A stretch of 18,626 nucleotides of DNA, taken from assembly GCA_021736615.1 (NCBI GenBank), contig JAIPFN010000108.1:1-18626 (forward strand), read 5' to 3'. Positions within the stretch are counted from its first letter, which is position 1. Each line of letters starts with the position of its first letter. The position numbers were made by a program, and so were the translations under genes. The notes beneath the pieces were generated by a model that searched no databases, was not told where the DNA came from, and worked only from the letters and a program-made list of their open reading frames with translations. This document shows positions 6,811 to 15,221 of this stretch, in pieces. This DNA is from Phycisphaerae bacterium. GTDB taxonomy: Bacteria > Planctomycetota > Phycisphaerae > Sedimentisphaerales > Anaerohalosphaeraceae.

Positions 6811-8670
6811 ATGACAGACAGGATACAGGACAAACAGACAGGCCCGTCGAAATCCTTTATGACCGTCGGGCCGACACTCCACTACAGTCACGCCAATGTC
6901 AGGCGTTGCTGGGGGCTTGCTATCCTCGTGTTTTTAGGTACGTGCCTGTTCTGGTCGAAAATTCTTACCGGCGCGGCTTTCTATCTTGATCCGCAGCTGC
7001 TTATCGAACCGGGCAGATGGGGACTTAGTCACTTCATCGGAAAACCTATAAGCATCTACGAATATCCCTGGCAGATCGTCGTACTCGGACTGCTTATGGG
7101 AATAATCGGTTCCAGCGGCGTGATAATTTCGCAGCTGATGAGCTTTCGCTACAGCATTCCGTTTATTCTTGCGATTATATTCATCGCCCGTCTGCCGCTG
7201 CTCGGCATTATCGTGCTTATAAGCTGCATTGCCGTCGCTTGCAGACCGCTTCGGTTTCGTTCTCGTTTCATTGCTATCGCCTTGTGCATGACGCCGCAGC
7301 TTGCATACTGGGGCGTATTCGGGGGCGTCGGCAAGGACCCGCTTTTGTGGGGCATATCATACTCATCCTGGATCGGAGCGTGGCTGACCGGTCTTGGTAT
7401 CGCAGGAATCGTCATCGGCGTTGGACATTTTACACGTTACCGCCCGGGACTGACCTGGATCGTTACGGGATTATTTCTGGCGGCGGCGTTTTTTATCTTC
7501 CAGAGCCAGATCAGTTTTTCCGAGCTTGACTATCAACTCTACATCGCGGGCAATTCACCCGAAGAACTTGCCGAGTTTCGCCCTCATCATCTTTCCGAGA
7601 CACTTGACAATTCGATAAATGACCCTGAAACACGTAAAGAAATAAACAGCTTTTTCTTTCCGACAGATCCGGAACCACTTAAAAAAGAACTCCTCAACGA
7701 TATCGCGTTATATATTGTCTATAACAAATGGCCCTTCTGGTTCGAAGCGCCGGATGAGCTTCAGTACCAGAAAAAACGCGAACTTCTGCTGCTGCAATAC
7801 GATTATTTTATCGGCAAACATCCTACAAGTGCGCGTATGCCGATCGCACTTTACTATAAAGGGATGCTCGAAGAGTTTATCCCGGACGTCGGCTTGCTGA
7901 AAAACAAAGGGATTCTCAGCTTTTCTAATATGTACCCGCAAAGCAGATCTCTTCCGACCTGGCAAAGGCTTTTTGTCGATTTTCCGAAAAGCGATGAATC
8001 ACTGGAAGCCAGATGGAGAATCGCAATGCACGAAGCCGGTCAGAAGCAATTCACAAAAGCCGCCGATCATTGCAACTTCGCTAAAGTCCGGCTTAATGAA
8101 AGGATCGATGAACTCCGGGAGCTTCCCAAAAACGGTGCTGCTGCATTGCCGGTCTTTGCCAAACCGCAGGACTCGGTCATGTCGCGACGTAAGCTTGACG
8201 AGCTTTTGCATCGACTCAATAAACTTGAAACACTGATCGCCAATGCCAAACAAATGCAATCCGAAGAGGCAAAAAGCCGCCTTGCACAGTTTATCAGGCT
8301 AAATCCATATCAGGAGGAATACACGGAGAGACTTGATAGCCTGCTGGAAAAAACTCCGGAAAATGATCCGCTGCTGGACAATCTGCTCCTTGCAAAAGCC
8401 ATTCTTGAGGAAAATGAGCCTTTGAGGGCCAGAAAGCTTCTTGAACTCAATACTGAATACCCGGACAGCGACGGCGGAATTGAAGCCCTGTATAAACTGG
8501 GGATACTCAATAAAAAGCTGTCGAAATCACCGGAAATAACAGAGGAAAACAAGCCTGGATACCTCCAGGATGCCAGAAACATACTGGCCAGCTTCATCAA
8601 TAAGTACCCCGACTCATACCTCATACCAGATGCACAAAAAAACCTCGATGAACTCCCAAAAATCGAGTAA
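6811..8670 (+). CDS. Polytopic membrane protein with C-terminal TPR-like region, function unknown
   Basis: I do not recognise a family. The 619-residue product has two parts. Residues about 34-231 form six or seven membrane segments (about 34-50, 87-108, 114-144 as one or two, 150-170, 185-206, 213-231). The rest, about 235-619, is soluble and helical. Toward its end there are TPR-like units of the YbgF/YfiO style: ARKLLELNTEYPDSDGGIEA, and later ARNILASFINKYPDS followed by DAQKNLDEL. This suggests a membrane-anchored scaffold for protein contacts, which is inference. The ATG at 6811 is preferred over an in-frame TTG at 6799; no clear ribosome binding site precedes either. It lies 240 nt after the ATPase genes, so co-transcription is possible but not shown. 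Confidence 0.85.
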   Translation: MTDRIQDKQTGPSKSFMTVGPTLHYSHANVRRCWGLAILVFLGTCLFWSKILTGAAFYLDPQLLIEPGRWGLSHFIGKPISIYEYPWQIVVLGLLMGIIGSSGVIISQLMSFRYSIPFILAIIFIARLPLLGIIVLISCIAVACRPLRFRSRFIAIALCMTPQLAYWGVFGGVGKDPLLWGISYSSWIGAWLTGLGIAGIVIGVGHFTRYRPGLTWIVTGLFLAAAFFIFQSQISFSELDYQLYIAGNSPEELAEFRPHHLSETLDNSINDPETRKEINSFFFPTDPEPLKKELLNDIALYIVYNKWPFWFEAPDELQYQKKRELLLLQYDYFIGKHPTSARMPIALYYKGMLEEFIPDVGLLKNKGILSFSNMYPQSRSLPTWQRLFVDFPKSDESLEARWRIAMHEAGQKQFTKAADHCNFAKVRLNERIDELRELPKNGAAALPVFAKPQDSVMSRRKLDELLHRLNKLETLIANAKQMQSEEAKSRLAQFIRLNPYQEEYTERLDSLLEKTPENDPLLDNLLLAKAILEENEPLRARKLLELNTEYPDSDGGIEALYKLGILNKKLSKSPEITEENKPGYLQDARNILASFINKYPDSYLIPDAQKNLDELPKIE

Positions 8671-8671
8671 T

Positions 8672-8688
8672 TGACTTTAAGTCATTTT
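8672..8688 (+). terminator. Possible weak terminator after the membrane protein gene
   Basis: TGACT (8672-8676), TTA, AGTCA (8680-8684), then TTTT, right after the stop codon. The 5-bp AT-rich stem is short for an intrinsic terminator. Confidence 0.3.
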
Positions 8689-9133
8689 AGGCTCTCATCC
8701 AATAAAGTTGGTAAATCATGCGTCCTCAATGTAAAAATTAAAATGCAAAAAGCAAAATGACAAATAAAAACTTAAAAATACAAGTCCGGCCTCAACGGCA
8801 AAACATTGTTCTATTGGTCTTTTGGGCCGATTTTAAATGCTATTAATGCCAAATCCGAAAATTTTCAGAATGTCGTTTTGTTTTCGGAAGTTTCTTGGAA
8901 CCGCAATATAACTTGTCAGGCAGTTTTGCTTTTTGCGAAAACCAAACAGACCGCCAATTTTGATTTTTAATTTGTCATTTTAATCTTTAATTTTTGATTT
9001 TTGATTTATACAATACAATTTCAACCAACTTTTTGGGAGTTGAACCTCATTTTATTTATTACGCCAAATAAACCCCGTTTTTTCTGCAAATAACCTGAAA
9101 TTCAGGCTATTATCGGGCATATCTTTATTTATC
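8689..9133. other. AT-rich non-coding stretch with inverted repeats
   Basis: Part of a 606-nt gap between genes. I see no supportable gene on either strand. It holds a perfect 13-bp inverted pair, GCAAAAAGCAAAA (8745-8757) and TTTTGCTTTTTGC (8924-8936), inside longer imperfect A-rich and T-rich arms (about 8728-8770 and 8950-9005). Between them, CCGAAAA and TTTTCGG form a smaller dyad near 8855-8887. No ORF for a transposase lies between the arms. It could be a decayed small mobile repeat or a structured RNA; I cannot tell which. Confidence 0.5.
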
Positions 9134-9161
9134 TTGACAAATTGTCCAATTCTGGTATGAT
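9134..9161 (+). promoter_or_regulatory. Strong sigma-70-type promoter of the diguanylate cyclase gene
   Basis: TTGACA at 9134-9139, a 16-bp spacer, and TATGAT at 9156-9161 with an upstream TG giving an extended -10 (TGGTATGAT). Predicted transcription starts near 9168, leaving a leader of about 109 nt before the ATG at 9277. Confidence 0.7.
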
Positions 9162-9276
9162 GTAGTGTTAAGTTAGGCAATTGACGGTTCCGGAGATAAC
9201 CAAACTTTACAATATGACCTCGCACTGTTTACGTCTTGGAACGTATACAAGCCGGTGGTGAAACAGGGATCAGGGT

Positions 9277-10323
9277 ATGCAAACAACAAATCAAAATGAT
9301 GGGCCTAAAACGGCAGATATGATTCTAATCGTCGGCAATATCGACAAAGCCGTGATCAATACCCGGTGCGTAAATGATTTGCGGGTTAATCAGTGCGAAA
9401 GCATGCTCGATGCGATCCCGCTTGCGTCCAGAAGAAACTATACGAAGATATTTATTGTCATGTCGGGCCTTGGCAGGACACTTGACAGCGCACTTGAGAC
9501 ACTGCGTAAAGCATGCAAAGATACAAAGATCATTCTCCTTGCCGAGATGTACGAAGAGCCTATCGCTATGCGTCTGATTCGTTCTCCCAGAAACCCTAAA
9601 GCCGCTGCGGACGACTATTTTATCTGTCCGGTTGAAAATAGTATTTTATGTGAAGGTCTCGCCGTCGAAGACGGCCAGAGCCAACCTGCCGATTCTGCGG
9701 TAAAGGACGAAAAACTCGCGGCAAGGATCCGCCACCTGGAACGCCTTGCAACGCAGGACGACCTGACCAATCTGAAGAACAGACGCTATGTCAGAGAGTT
9801 CCTCAAGCAAATACTAGACCTGGCAAAAAAAGAGTACCTCTGCGTCACCCTGCTGATCTTTGACATCGACAATTTCAAGCATTACAACGACTCGTTCGGC
9901 CATGCCGTCGGCGACAATGTTCTCAGGCAAGCCGCTGTAATGATGCAGCGATCATGCCGCGAACACGATGTTATAGCAAGGATCGGCGGCGATGAGTTTG
10001 CCGTGGTATTCTGGGACAAACCGCAGGATGACGGACTGTCGCAACTGCCCGAACAGGAACGCCGACAGATCAATTCAAACTCCAGGCACCCTTCGGAGGT
10101 ATTCTTCATCACGGAAAGGTTCAGAAACGAGATCAGCACGGCAAACCTTTCATCGTTGGGAGCAGGAGGCAAAGGCGAACTGACTATCAGCGGCGGACTG
10201 GCATCATTCCCACGCGACGGAAGAACTGTAGAAGAACTATTCGAGCAAGCCGACAAAGCAATGCTCCAGGCCAAAAGAAGCGGAAAAAACCAAATCTACC
10301 TGGTAGGAAACCCCGGCGAGTAA
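9277..10323 (+). CDS. Diguanylate cyclase, degenerate receiver-like domain plus GGDEF
   Basis: Makes the second messenger cyclic di-GMP from two GTP in the cytoplasm. The product has 348 residues. A C-terminal GGDEF domain spans about 155-345, with DDLTNLKNRR (161-170), the metal-binding FDIDNFKHYND (195-205), an intact active-site GGDEF (237-241) and SGGLASFPRDG further on. REHD (228-231) lies exactly five residues before GGDEF, which is the RxxD inhibitory site, so product feedback is expected. The first 140 residues alternate strands and helices like a response-regulator receiver, but the strand where the phosphorylated Asp should stand reads KIFIVMSGLG, without Asp. AGGGA (9265-9269) stands 7 nt before the ATG. 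There is no membrane segment, and the signal sensed is unknown. Confidence 0.93.
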   Translation: MQTTNQNDGPKTADMILIVGNIDKAVINTRCVNDLRVNQCESMLDAIPLASRRNYTKIFIVMSGLGRTLDSALETLRKACKDTKIILLAEMYEEPIAMRLIRSPRNPKAAADDYFICPVENSILCEGLAVEDGQSQPADSAVKDEKLAARIRHLERLATQDDLTNLKNRRYVREFLKQILDLAKKEYLCVTLLIFDIDNFKHYNDSFGHAVGDNVLRQAAVMMQRSCREHDVIARIGGDEFAVVFWDKPQDDGLSQLPEQERRQINSNSRHPSEVFFITERFRNEISTANLSSLGAGGKGELTISGGLASFPRDGRTVEELFEQADKAMLQAKRSGKNQIYLVGNPGE

Positions 10324-10362
10324 TAAATGATCTGCTGAAAATACCTCAGATACGGTATTGCA

Positions 10363-11574
10363 CTAATCCAACTTTTCGGTTTTTGTTCCGCTGATCATTT
10401 TGTAGCGTATGCCTCTCCATGTTATCGTTCTGCCAAAGGCCGATGATATTATGCACGCCAAAAGCACCCACGACCAGATACAATTGCCAAAGATGTCTAC
10501 CATAGCGGCAGCCTTCATATTTTCCGCGTCTTCCGGGAGAAGCTTTGCAATCATCTTCTGCCTTAAAAAGGACCGGATTAACTGTCCTGCAAAAAACAAA
10601 ACCGGCACCGAAGCATAAAACAACGTATGAGGATGTTCAGTGATCGCCGCCGAAACCGCAACGGCAGCACCGCCCCAAAGCCCGGCAAGAGAGTAAACAC
10701 TACAAAAAAACGCAAAGCCCCAGACACCCGGCATTGTAACGCGTGTGATAAGGAACTGTCTTCTGGCGAATTCAAAAAGTTTCGGCCAGGTCGTGTGCTC
10801 ATAGGAAGCGACAAGGCAAGCGGGAACATAGATTATCTTGAGTTTGGCCTTTTTAACCGTACTCGACAAACAAAGGTCGTCGCTTACAGCGCTCGCCCAC
10901 AACTTATCCAAATGCAGTTGCCTGAACGTTTCTGCCCTGATCGCCATCGAACCGCCCCATGTCTGGTTAAAACCGGTATTGCCGAGCATCTGGGCGATCT
11001 TGCCATTAATCGCCGAAAGCACAAGTGAAGCGAGATTATTCTGACTCGGTACAAACCATCGATACCCCGTCGAAGCTCCGTGCCGCTGTTTTCGCAGCGG
11101 ATGAAGCAGATGACCGAGCCAGTCGGAATCGAGGCAGACGTCCGAATCGGCAAATGCAAAAACCTCCGTGTCATCGGCAGCGTTAGCACAGGAATGCAAA
11201 AGGTTGTGAATCTTCTGACTCGACGAATCGGTAATACCGGCGACAAGAATCCGAACGTCAAGTGCCTTCGAAGCCGAAGCAAGCTTTTCCTTCAGCAAAT
11301 TCAACTGCTCATAGGCGGGATCGGATTCCGATTCAACAACAAAATTCAGGTAATAACTGTCATAGTCAAGTTTATACAGAGAAGTAATATTTTTCTCGAA
11401 CGCCTTGTCTAACCCCTTGCAAGGGACGGTAAGAAGCGCAACCGGCTTATAAGAATCACGTTCTTTAGACGACTTATTCAGAGCATAGCGGTAGTTCTGA
11501 ATCATCTGAAAAATAAACAAAGCCTGCGTGCCGATAAACAGGCCGGCAATAATATTATAAATATCCCAGAACAT
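10363..11574 (-). CDS. Glycosyltransferase family 2 / GT21-like, membrane bound
   Basis: Transfers a sugar from a nucleotide-sugar to a lipid acceptor at the membrane. The product has 403 residues. There is one N-terminal membrane segment (5-25), a GT-A catalytic domain (about 44-280), and about three C-terminal segments (284-311, 318-336, 362-381). Catalytic motifs follow the ceramide glucosyltransferase (GT21) plan: FADSD with the DxD (143-145), GGSMAIRAETF (207-217), SDD (231-233) and RRQFLITR (271-278) in place of (Q/R)xxRW. The tail ITWRGIRYKM (384-393) is typical of this group. HpnI-type hopanoid enzymes share this layout, so the acceptor could be a sphingolipid- or hopanoid-like lipid; the sequence does not decide. 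AGGGGA (11581-11586, complement) stands 6 nt before the ATG. It lies 92 nt downstream of the split HEAT gene on the same strand. Confidence 0.88.
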   Translation of the reverse strand: MFWDIYNIIAGLFIGTQALFIFQMIQNYRYALNKSSKERDSYKPVALLTVPCKGLDKAFEKNITSLYKLDYDSYYLNFVVESESDPAYEQLNLLKEKLASASKALDVRILVAGITDSSSQKIHNLLHSCANAADDTEVFAFADSDVCLDSDWLGHLLHPLRKQRHGASTGYRWFVPSQNNLASLVLSAINGKIAQMLGNTGFNQTWGGSMAIRAETFRQLHLDKLWASAVSDDLCLSSTVKKAKLKIIYVPACLVASYEHTTWPKLFEFARRQFLITRVTMPGVWGFAFFCSVYSLAGLWGGAAVAVSAAITEHPHTLFYASVPVLFFAGQLIRSFLRQKMIAKLLPEDAENMKAAAMVDIFGNCIWSWVLLACIISSAFGRTITWRGIRYKMISGTKTEKLD

Positions 11575-11666
11575 ATAAAGTCCCCTGACTTTTGCAGCAA
11601 AATTGAAAATGGTACTATAAAACGCACATTACCTTAACCGCACAAAAAAAGCCAGCATCTTTTCGC

Positions 11667-12821
11667 TTATCTTGAGATCAGATTTACCGCGCGTACTGTG
11701 CGTGTGCGTTCTTCGCCTTCGTCGGTGAGTGTGCCTTTGTTCCAGAATTTGGCCCTGTAGCTGAACTCGCCGCCGGTGGGCAGGCAGTCAATCGGAGCAG
11801 TTTTTGCGGCCTGGGGGAACAGTCCGTTCTTCATGTATGCCGTCGCATCGGGTTTTTCATGGCAGCCGACACATCCGCGAGTCTCTTCCGGCCTGGCATA
11901 CATCCATATCTGCTGGTTGCCGACAACCCTTCTGTCGCTGTCGAGCACCTGGAAATGGATGAGCCTGTCTGCGGGAATATTAACGAAAAACGAACCGTCG
12001 GCAGCTAAAGGAACTGTCCCGAGAACCCTGGCATGAGTGCCAGTATGATTCTTCCAGGCCTCGCCTTTTTTACTCAGATGCGTATGGTGCCGCGCCACCG
12101 CGGGCAGACCCTCGACAACACGAACAAGTTTGCCGCGCAGCCCGACACGTTTTTCCTGCGAGTCAAAAACCGACCGGCAGAAAAATTTACCTGTATAGGA
12201 AGTACTTCGCTCCGATACCCCCGTCGCAAGCGTTCGCGGACGCGGTCTGGGCATCAGAGGTCGCGGCTCAAACTCGGCGGTATCCGGGTCATTATAAAGC
12301 AGCGTCAGTTCGCCTGTATCGCTGTCCATTACATACAAGCCCAGATCGATTTCTTCCTGATTAAACGTCCGCCTGGAAGAAGCGCACAATATTCGTCCGT
12401 CGCTAAGAGGAAACGGCGAAGTCACAGAGCGAGTCTGGTCGTCGCGGATGATTCTTTCTTTCATACGTCCCGGGCCGATCAAAGCAGCACCGGCGGTTGT
12501 CATGCAGATAAGACGCTGATCGTCGAAATATTGCGGTTGCGTCAGCCGAAGTACACGATGCCTTGGCGCTACTTCGCCCCACCATTTCTCGCCGGAACGT
12601 TTGGTGACATTTCGCCAGAAATCCCGTCGCTCCGGTCCGTATAGCGTAATGTCTTTCGTACCGTCGGGAAAAACCGAATGCAGAGTCAGTTCGGTTTTCA
12701 TCCTGGAATAAAATAGTTCCAGGCGGCTAAATACGATAAGACCGTCCGGCATAACCGCAGGCTCGTTATCGCGTCCGAGATTAAACCCGATGCAATGAAT
12801 ATCCGTGCCGTCGCCGTTCAT
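11667..12821 (-). CDS. C-terminal part of a split HEAT / TolB-like / CxxCH protein
   Basis: The 384 codons continue the protein encoded at 12781-15087. The first ATG is not a real start: residues MNGDGT repeat the last in-frame residues of the upstream part because of a 25-bp duplication. The segment contains further TolB/PD40-like propeller strands (PVSEXDGRI-type pattern visible as PFPLSDGRILCASSRR), and CVGCHE at residues 317-322 (11859-11873 encodes CVGCH), a c-type haem-binding CxxCH. The layout resembles proteins related to the hydrazine synthase alpha subunit that are common in planctomycetes. Being related does not imply hydrazine chemistry. Alone it would lack a signal peptide, and a CxxCH haem site needs export, so this half is probably not functional unless the frame is restored. 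Confidence 0.75.
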   Translation of the reverse strand: MNGDGTDIHCIGFNLGRDNEPAVMPDGLIVFSRLELFYSRMKTELTLHSVFPDGTKDITLYGPERRDFWRNVTKRSGEKWWGEVAPRHRVLRLTQPQYFDDQRLICMTTAGAALIGPGRMKERIIRDDQTRSVTSPFPLSDGRILCASSRRTFNQEEIDLGLYVMDSDTGELTLLYNDPDTAEFEPRPLMPRPRPRTLATGVSERSTSYTGKFFCRSVFDSQEKRVGLRGKLVRVVEGLPAVARHHTHLSKKGEAWKNHTGTHARVLGTVPLAADGSFFVNIPADRLIHFQVLDSDRRVVGNQQIWMYARPEETRGCVGCHEKPDATAYMKNGLFPQAAKTAPIDCLPTGGEFSYRAKFWNKGTLTDEGEERTRTVRAVNLISR

Positions 12822-15087
12822 TACCGTAAGTCCCGTCGCCGTTCATTACCGTAAGTCCCGTCGCCGGATAACCGTGATATTCGTCACGCACTCCGATGCG
12901 GCTGGACGAAAAGATTATCCGGTCGTCAGCCATATAAGCGGGCTGAACATCGTGGTACGGCCCGAAAGTCAATTGCCTCATATCGCTGCCGTCTGCGCCT
13001 ATCTCGTAAATATGCCACCACGGATCGGTATCGCCGCCTCGGTGTGCGAAAATTATTCTCGTGCCATCCCACGACACTTCACAATCTGCAACGAAACCGT
13101 CTTTGAAATGTGTCAACTGGGTGACCTTGCCATTAGGTCCGGCGGGCCTTAGCACACACAAATTCTCTCCGAGCCGATATGTCGGGCCGGAATCGGTCGT
13201 CGAATAGGTCGTTCGCCAGATGTCGATCTGGAAATTATTTGGCATAACATTGTCACCCTTTATGAACACGACAGCCGCCGGATACACAGGATATGATTGA
13301 GCGTCCGGTACGATATCCGGCAAAGGTTTGACGGATTCGGCGGACACAACCGATTTCCGCATGCCTCGACGCCACAACGCCTCTCGTGCAAACATCTTGA
13401 TGCTGTGGAACGGATGTTCCACTTCGGCAGTTTGCAAAGCTTCGACAGCGGCGGATGTTCCTATTTCATCGAGAGACTCCGCCGCTGCGTATTGCACTTC
13501 CAAAACGTTGCGGTCGTCGTTGAGCAATTCGACAAGCACAGGGACACATTGTTTACCGCCCAGCGCACCAATCGCACGCACATAAGCCTGCCGCCAGCGA
13601 GGAGGCGTATCGTTATATTCTGCATAGCCGAATTGCGGCTGCTTAAAAAAGAACTTGCCGTTATAACCGTATTCCGCCTCGGGTTTGGAGGCGGTCAGTA
13701 TTTCCATCAACGGATCGGCCGCACTTTGCTCGTTCATAAACATCAATGTCTTTGCCGCATTGATACGCACCCAGCCGTTTTGATGCTTGAGAAGTTTGAT
13801 AAGTTTCGGAACATGCTGTTTGTGCCTGCAAATAACCGGCAGCCAGGTCGCCGCGGCCGGAACATCGCCGGGACTGGTTTTCGCCAGTTTGATCAATGAC
13901 TGCTCTGCTTTGGTTTTCAGCCCTCCATCGGAAACCCCCAACACCTGAAATGCCGTCTCGCTTATCAAGTCGCGCTGACCCGAAAGTTCGATCAGGTGGG
14001 CGTAAATCTCCTGGTAGGACTGCAATTCGTAAATCATAATCCCGTCAAAATCGCTGGGGAGATTGGCCATCAGCAGCGGCGTAATATCTCCAAGTCGACC
14101 GAGAAGTTCCTGGTCAAAAGAATCCGGCATTCGCGACAGTGCCAGCGCGATCGCATAGGCAGTTTCGTACATCCGGTCGGATGGATCGAGACCCGGCCGA
14201 TCGTCTTTCGGGAAAAGCCTGGGATCGGCGCCTTTGATATTGCGTGCGTAATCGGGGTATGCCTTAAGCAAGGCCTCACAAGCCTGCCGCCCGCCGATAT
14301 CTCCAAGTGCATCGGCAGCGTATCTTGCCCAATACGGATTGGCAAGAAACTCTGTCAGAACTTCTACGGATTGTTCTCCGCCTAAACGTCCAAGACTCCG
14401 CAAGCCGGCCTGTACCATGCTCTTTTGCGGAAAAGTTTTGCCGGTCTGTTTCTTATAAGGCCTCAAAACTTCAACGATCTGCCGAGCAGCACCTTCGCCG
14501 CCCAATGCCCCTGTCGCCCTTAGCCCTCGCTCTATATACCATTGGCCAGGCTGGGATTTAGACATATTCGATTTCGGATGCAGGAGTTTCTTTGCATCGT
14601 CAGGAATTATTCCCGGTTGCACAGAAGCCCACCAGACCCTCCATTCTTTTGCCTGCGACTGACGCTTTGCTTTAGGGGCAAGCCCGTCGAAAAGAAATTC
14701 CATCCCGGTAATATTCGTCAGTGCCACCCATGCACCCTGACGCACGGTCCAGTCTCCATCGTCTAACGAGTTCAGCAGTGAACCGACCTGATCTCGACCG
14801 CCGCACCATCCCAGAGACAACACCACATCCCGCCGAACCTTTGCAGACGGATCTTTCAAAGCACGCTCCAAAGCATCGGCGGCATTATAAGCCCTTAAAT
14901 ACCCAAGCGATTCAGCCGCCCCGCTGCGAACGCCCGCATCCTGATCCCGCAGCAGTTCAACCTGCTCATCGATCTGCATATCGTAAGGATTTACGCCGCC
15001 CTTAAGGTCGCCGGCAAAAGTTACGCAAATATAAACACTGCATAACACAAAATATGTAATCACTAATCGCAAAGGCTTATCATCCAT
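12781..15087 (-). CDS. N-terminal part of a split secreted HEAT-repeat / TolB-like protein
   Basis: The start at 15087 gives MDDKPLRLVITYFVLCSVYI..., a signal peptide likely cut after VTFA; an in-frame ATG at 15126 would add 13 residues. Numbered from 15126, HEAT repeats fill about 50-145, 205-290 and 440-595 (units such as VRSGAAESLGYLRAYNAADA and VRRDVVLSLGWCGGRDQVGS). A TolB-like propeller starts near 680 (VSWDGTRIIFAHRG, ADGSDMRQLTFGPYHDVQPA). The frame breaks after MNGDGT (761-766), leaving 15 meaningless residues and a stop. Removing one copy of the 25-bp duplication joins it to 11667-12821 as a single protein of 1131 residues. Such HEAT-plus-propeller proteins are frequent in planctomycetes; the role is unknown, presumably periplasmic or extracellular. 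Confidence 0.8.
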   Translation of the reverse strand: MDDKPLRLVITYFVLCSVYICVTFAGDLKGGVNPYDMQIDEQVELLRDQDAGVRSGAAESLGYLRAYNAADALERALKDPSAKVRRDVVLSLGWCGGRDQVGSLLNSLDDGDWTVRQGAWVALTNITGMEFLFDGLAPKAKRQSQAKEWRVWWASVQPGIIPDDAKKLLHPKSNMSKSQPGQWYIERGLRATGALGGEGAARQIVEVLRPYKKQTGKTFPQKSMVQAGLRSLGRLGGEQSVEVLTEFLANPYWARYAADALGDIGGRQACEALLKAYPDYARNIKGADPRLFPKDDRPGLDPSDRMYETAYAIALALSRMPDSFDQELLGRLGDITPLLMANLPSDFDGIMIYELQSYQEIYAHLIELSGQRDLISETAFQVLGVSDGGLKTKAEQSLIKLAKTSPGDVPAAATWLPVICRHKQHVPKLIKLLKHQNGWVRINAAKTLMFMNEQSAADPLMEILTASKPEAEYGYNGKFFFKQPQFGYAEYNDTPPRWRQAYVRAIGALGGKQCVPVLVELLNDDRNVLEVQYAAAESLDEIGTSAAVEALQTAEVEHPFHSIKMFAREALWRRGMRKSVVSAESVKPLPDIVPDAQSYPVYPAAVVFIKGDNVMPNNFQIDIWRTTYSTTDSGPTYRLGENLCVLRPAGPNGKVTQLTHFKDGFVADCEVSWDGTRIIFAHRGGDTDPWWHIYEIGADGSDMRQLTFGPYHDVQPAYMADDRIIFSSSRIGVRDEYHGYPATGLTVMNGDGTYGNERRRHGYSLHRV
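12808..12865. repeat. Exact 25-bp tandem duplication that breaks the HEAT/CxxCH gene
   Basis: 12810-12834 and 12835-12859 are identical, and GTCGCC of a third unit follows (12860-12865); CC also precedes the first unit. 25 is not a multiple of three, so the second unit shifts the frame. Each unit encodes the same MNGDG on the minus strand (ATGs at 12846 and 12821). Deleting one unit restores ...GYPATGLTVMNGDGTDIHCI... without a scar. Confidence 0.95.
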
Positions 15088-15156
15088 CTTAATAAGTTCA
15101 TTAAAAGCACATACAAATATTACCATAAACCCACGAAAAAAGCCACCTATGTTGAC

Positions 15157-15190
15157 AAAAAAAGCCGAGACCCCAAAAAGCCCCGGCTTG
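15157..15190 (-). terminator. Intrinsic terminator after the SEC-C gene
   Basis: Read on the minus strand: AAGCCG (15189-15184), a 16-nt loop, CGGCTT (15167-15162), then a T-run to 15157. It lies 32 nt past the SEC-C stop and just before the HEAT gene start, so it separates the two transcripts. Confidence 0.7.
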
Positions 15191-15221
15191 TTGATTGATC
15201 AACGATAATAGACATGGCGGT

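Noticed and set aside
9162..9276. Cyclic di-GMP riboswitch in the leader of the diguanylate cyclase gene
   Set aside because: The leader is long enough, but I cannot find the conserved GEMM core motifs or a matching fold.
12033..12644. Plus-strand open frame of 203 codons
   Set aside because: Antisense to the propeller/CxxCH gene, with a basic, Arg/Ser-rich composition typical of a shadow frame.
11667..12821. Hydrazine synthase, and thus an anammox organism
   Set aside because: Only the propeller/CxxCH layout is shared; such relatives are widespread in planctomycetes, and no other anammox gene is present.
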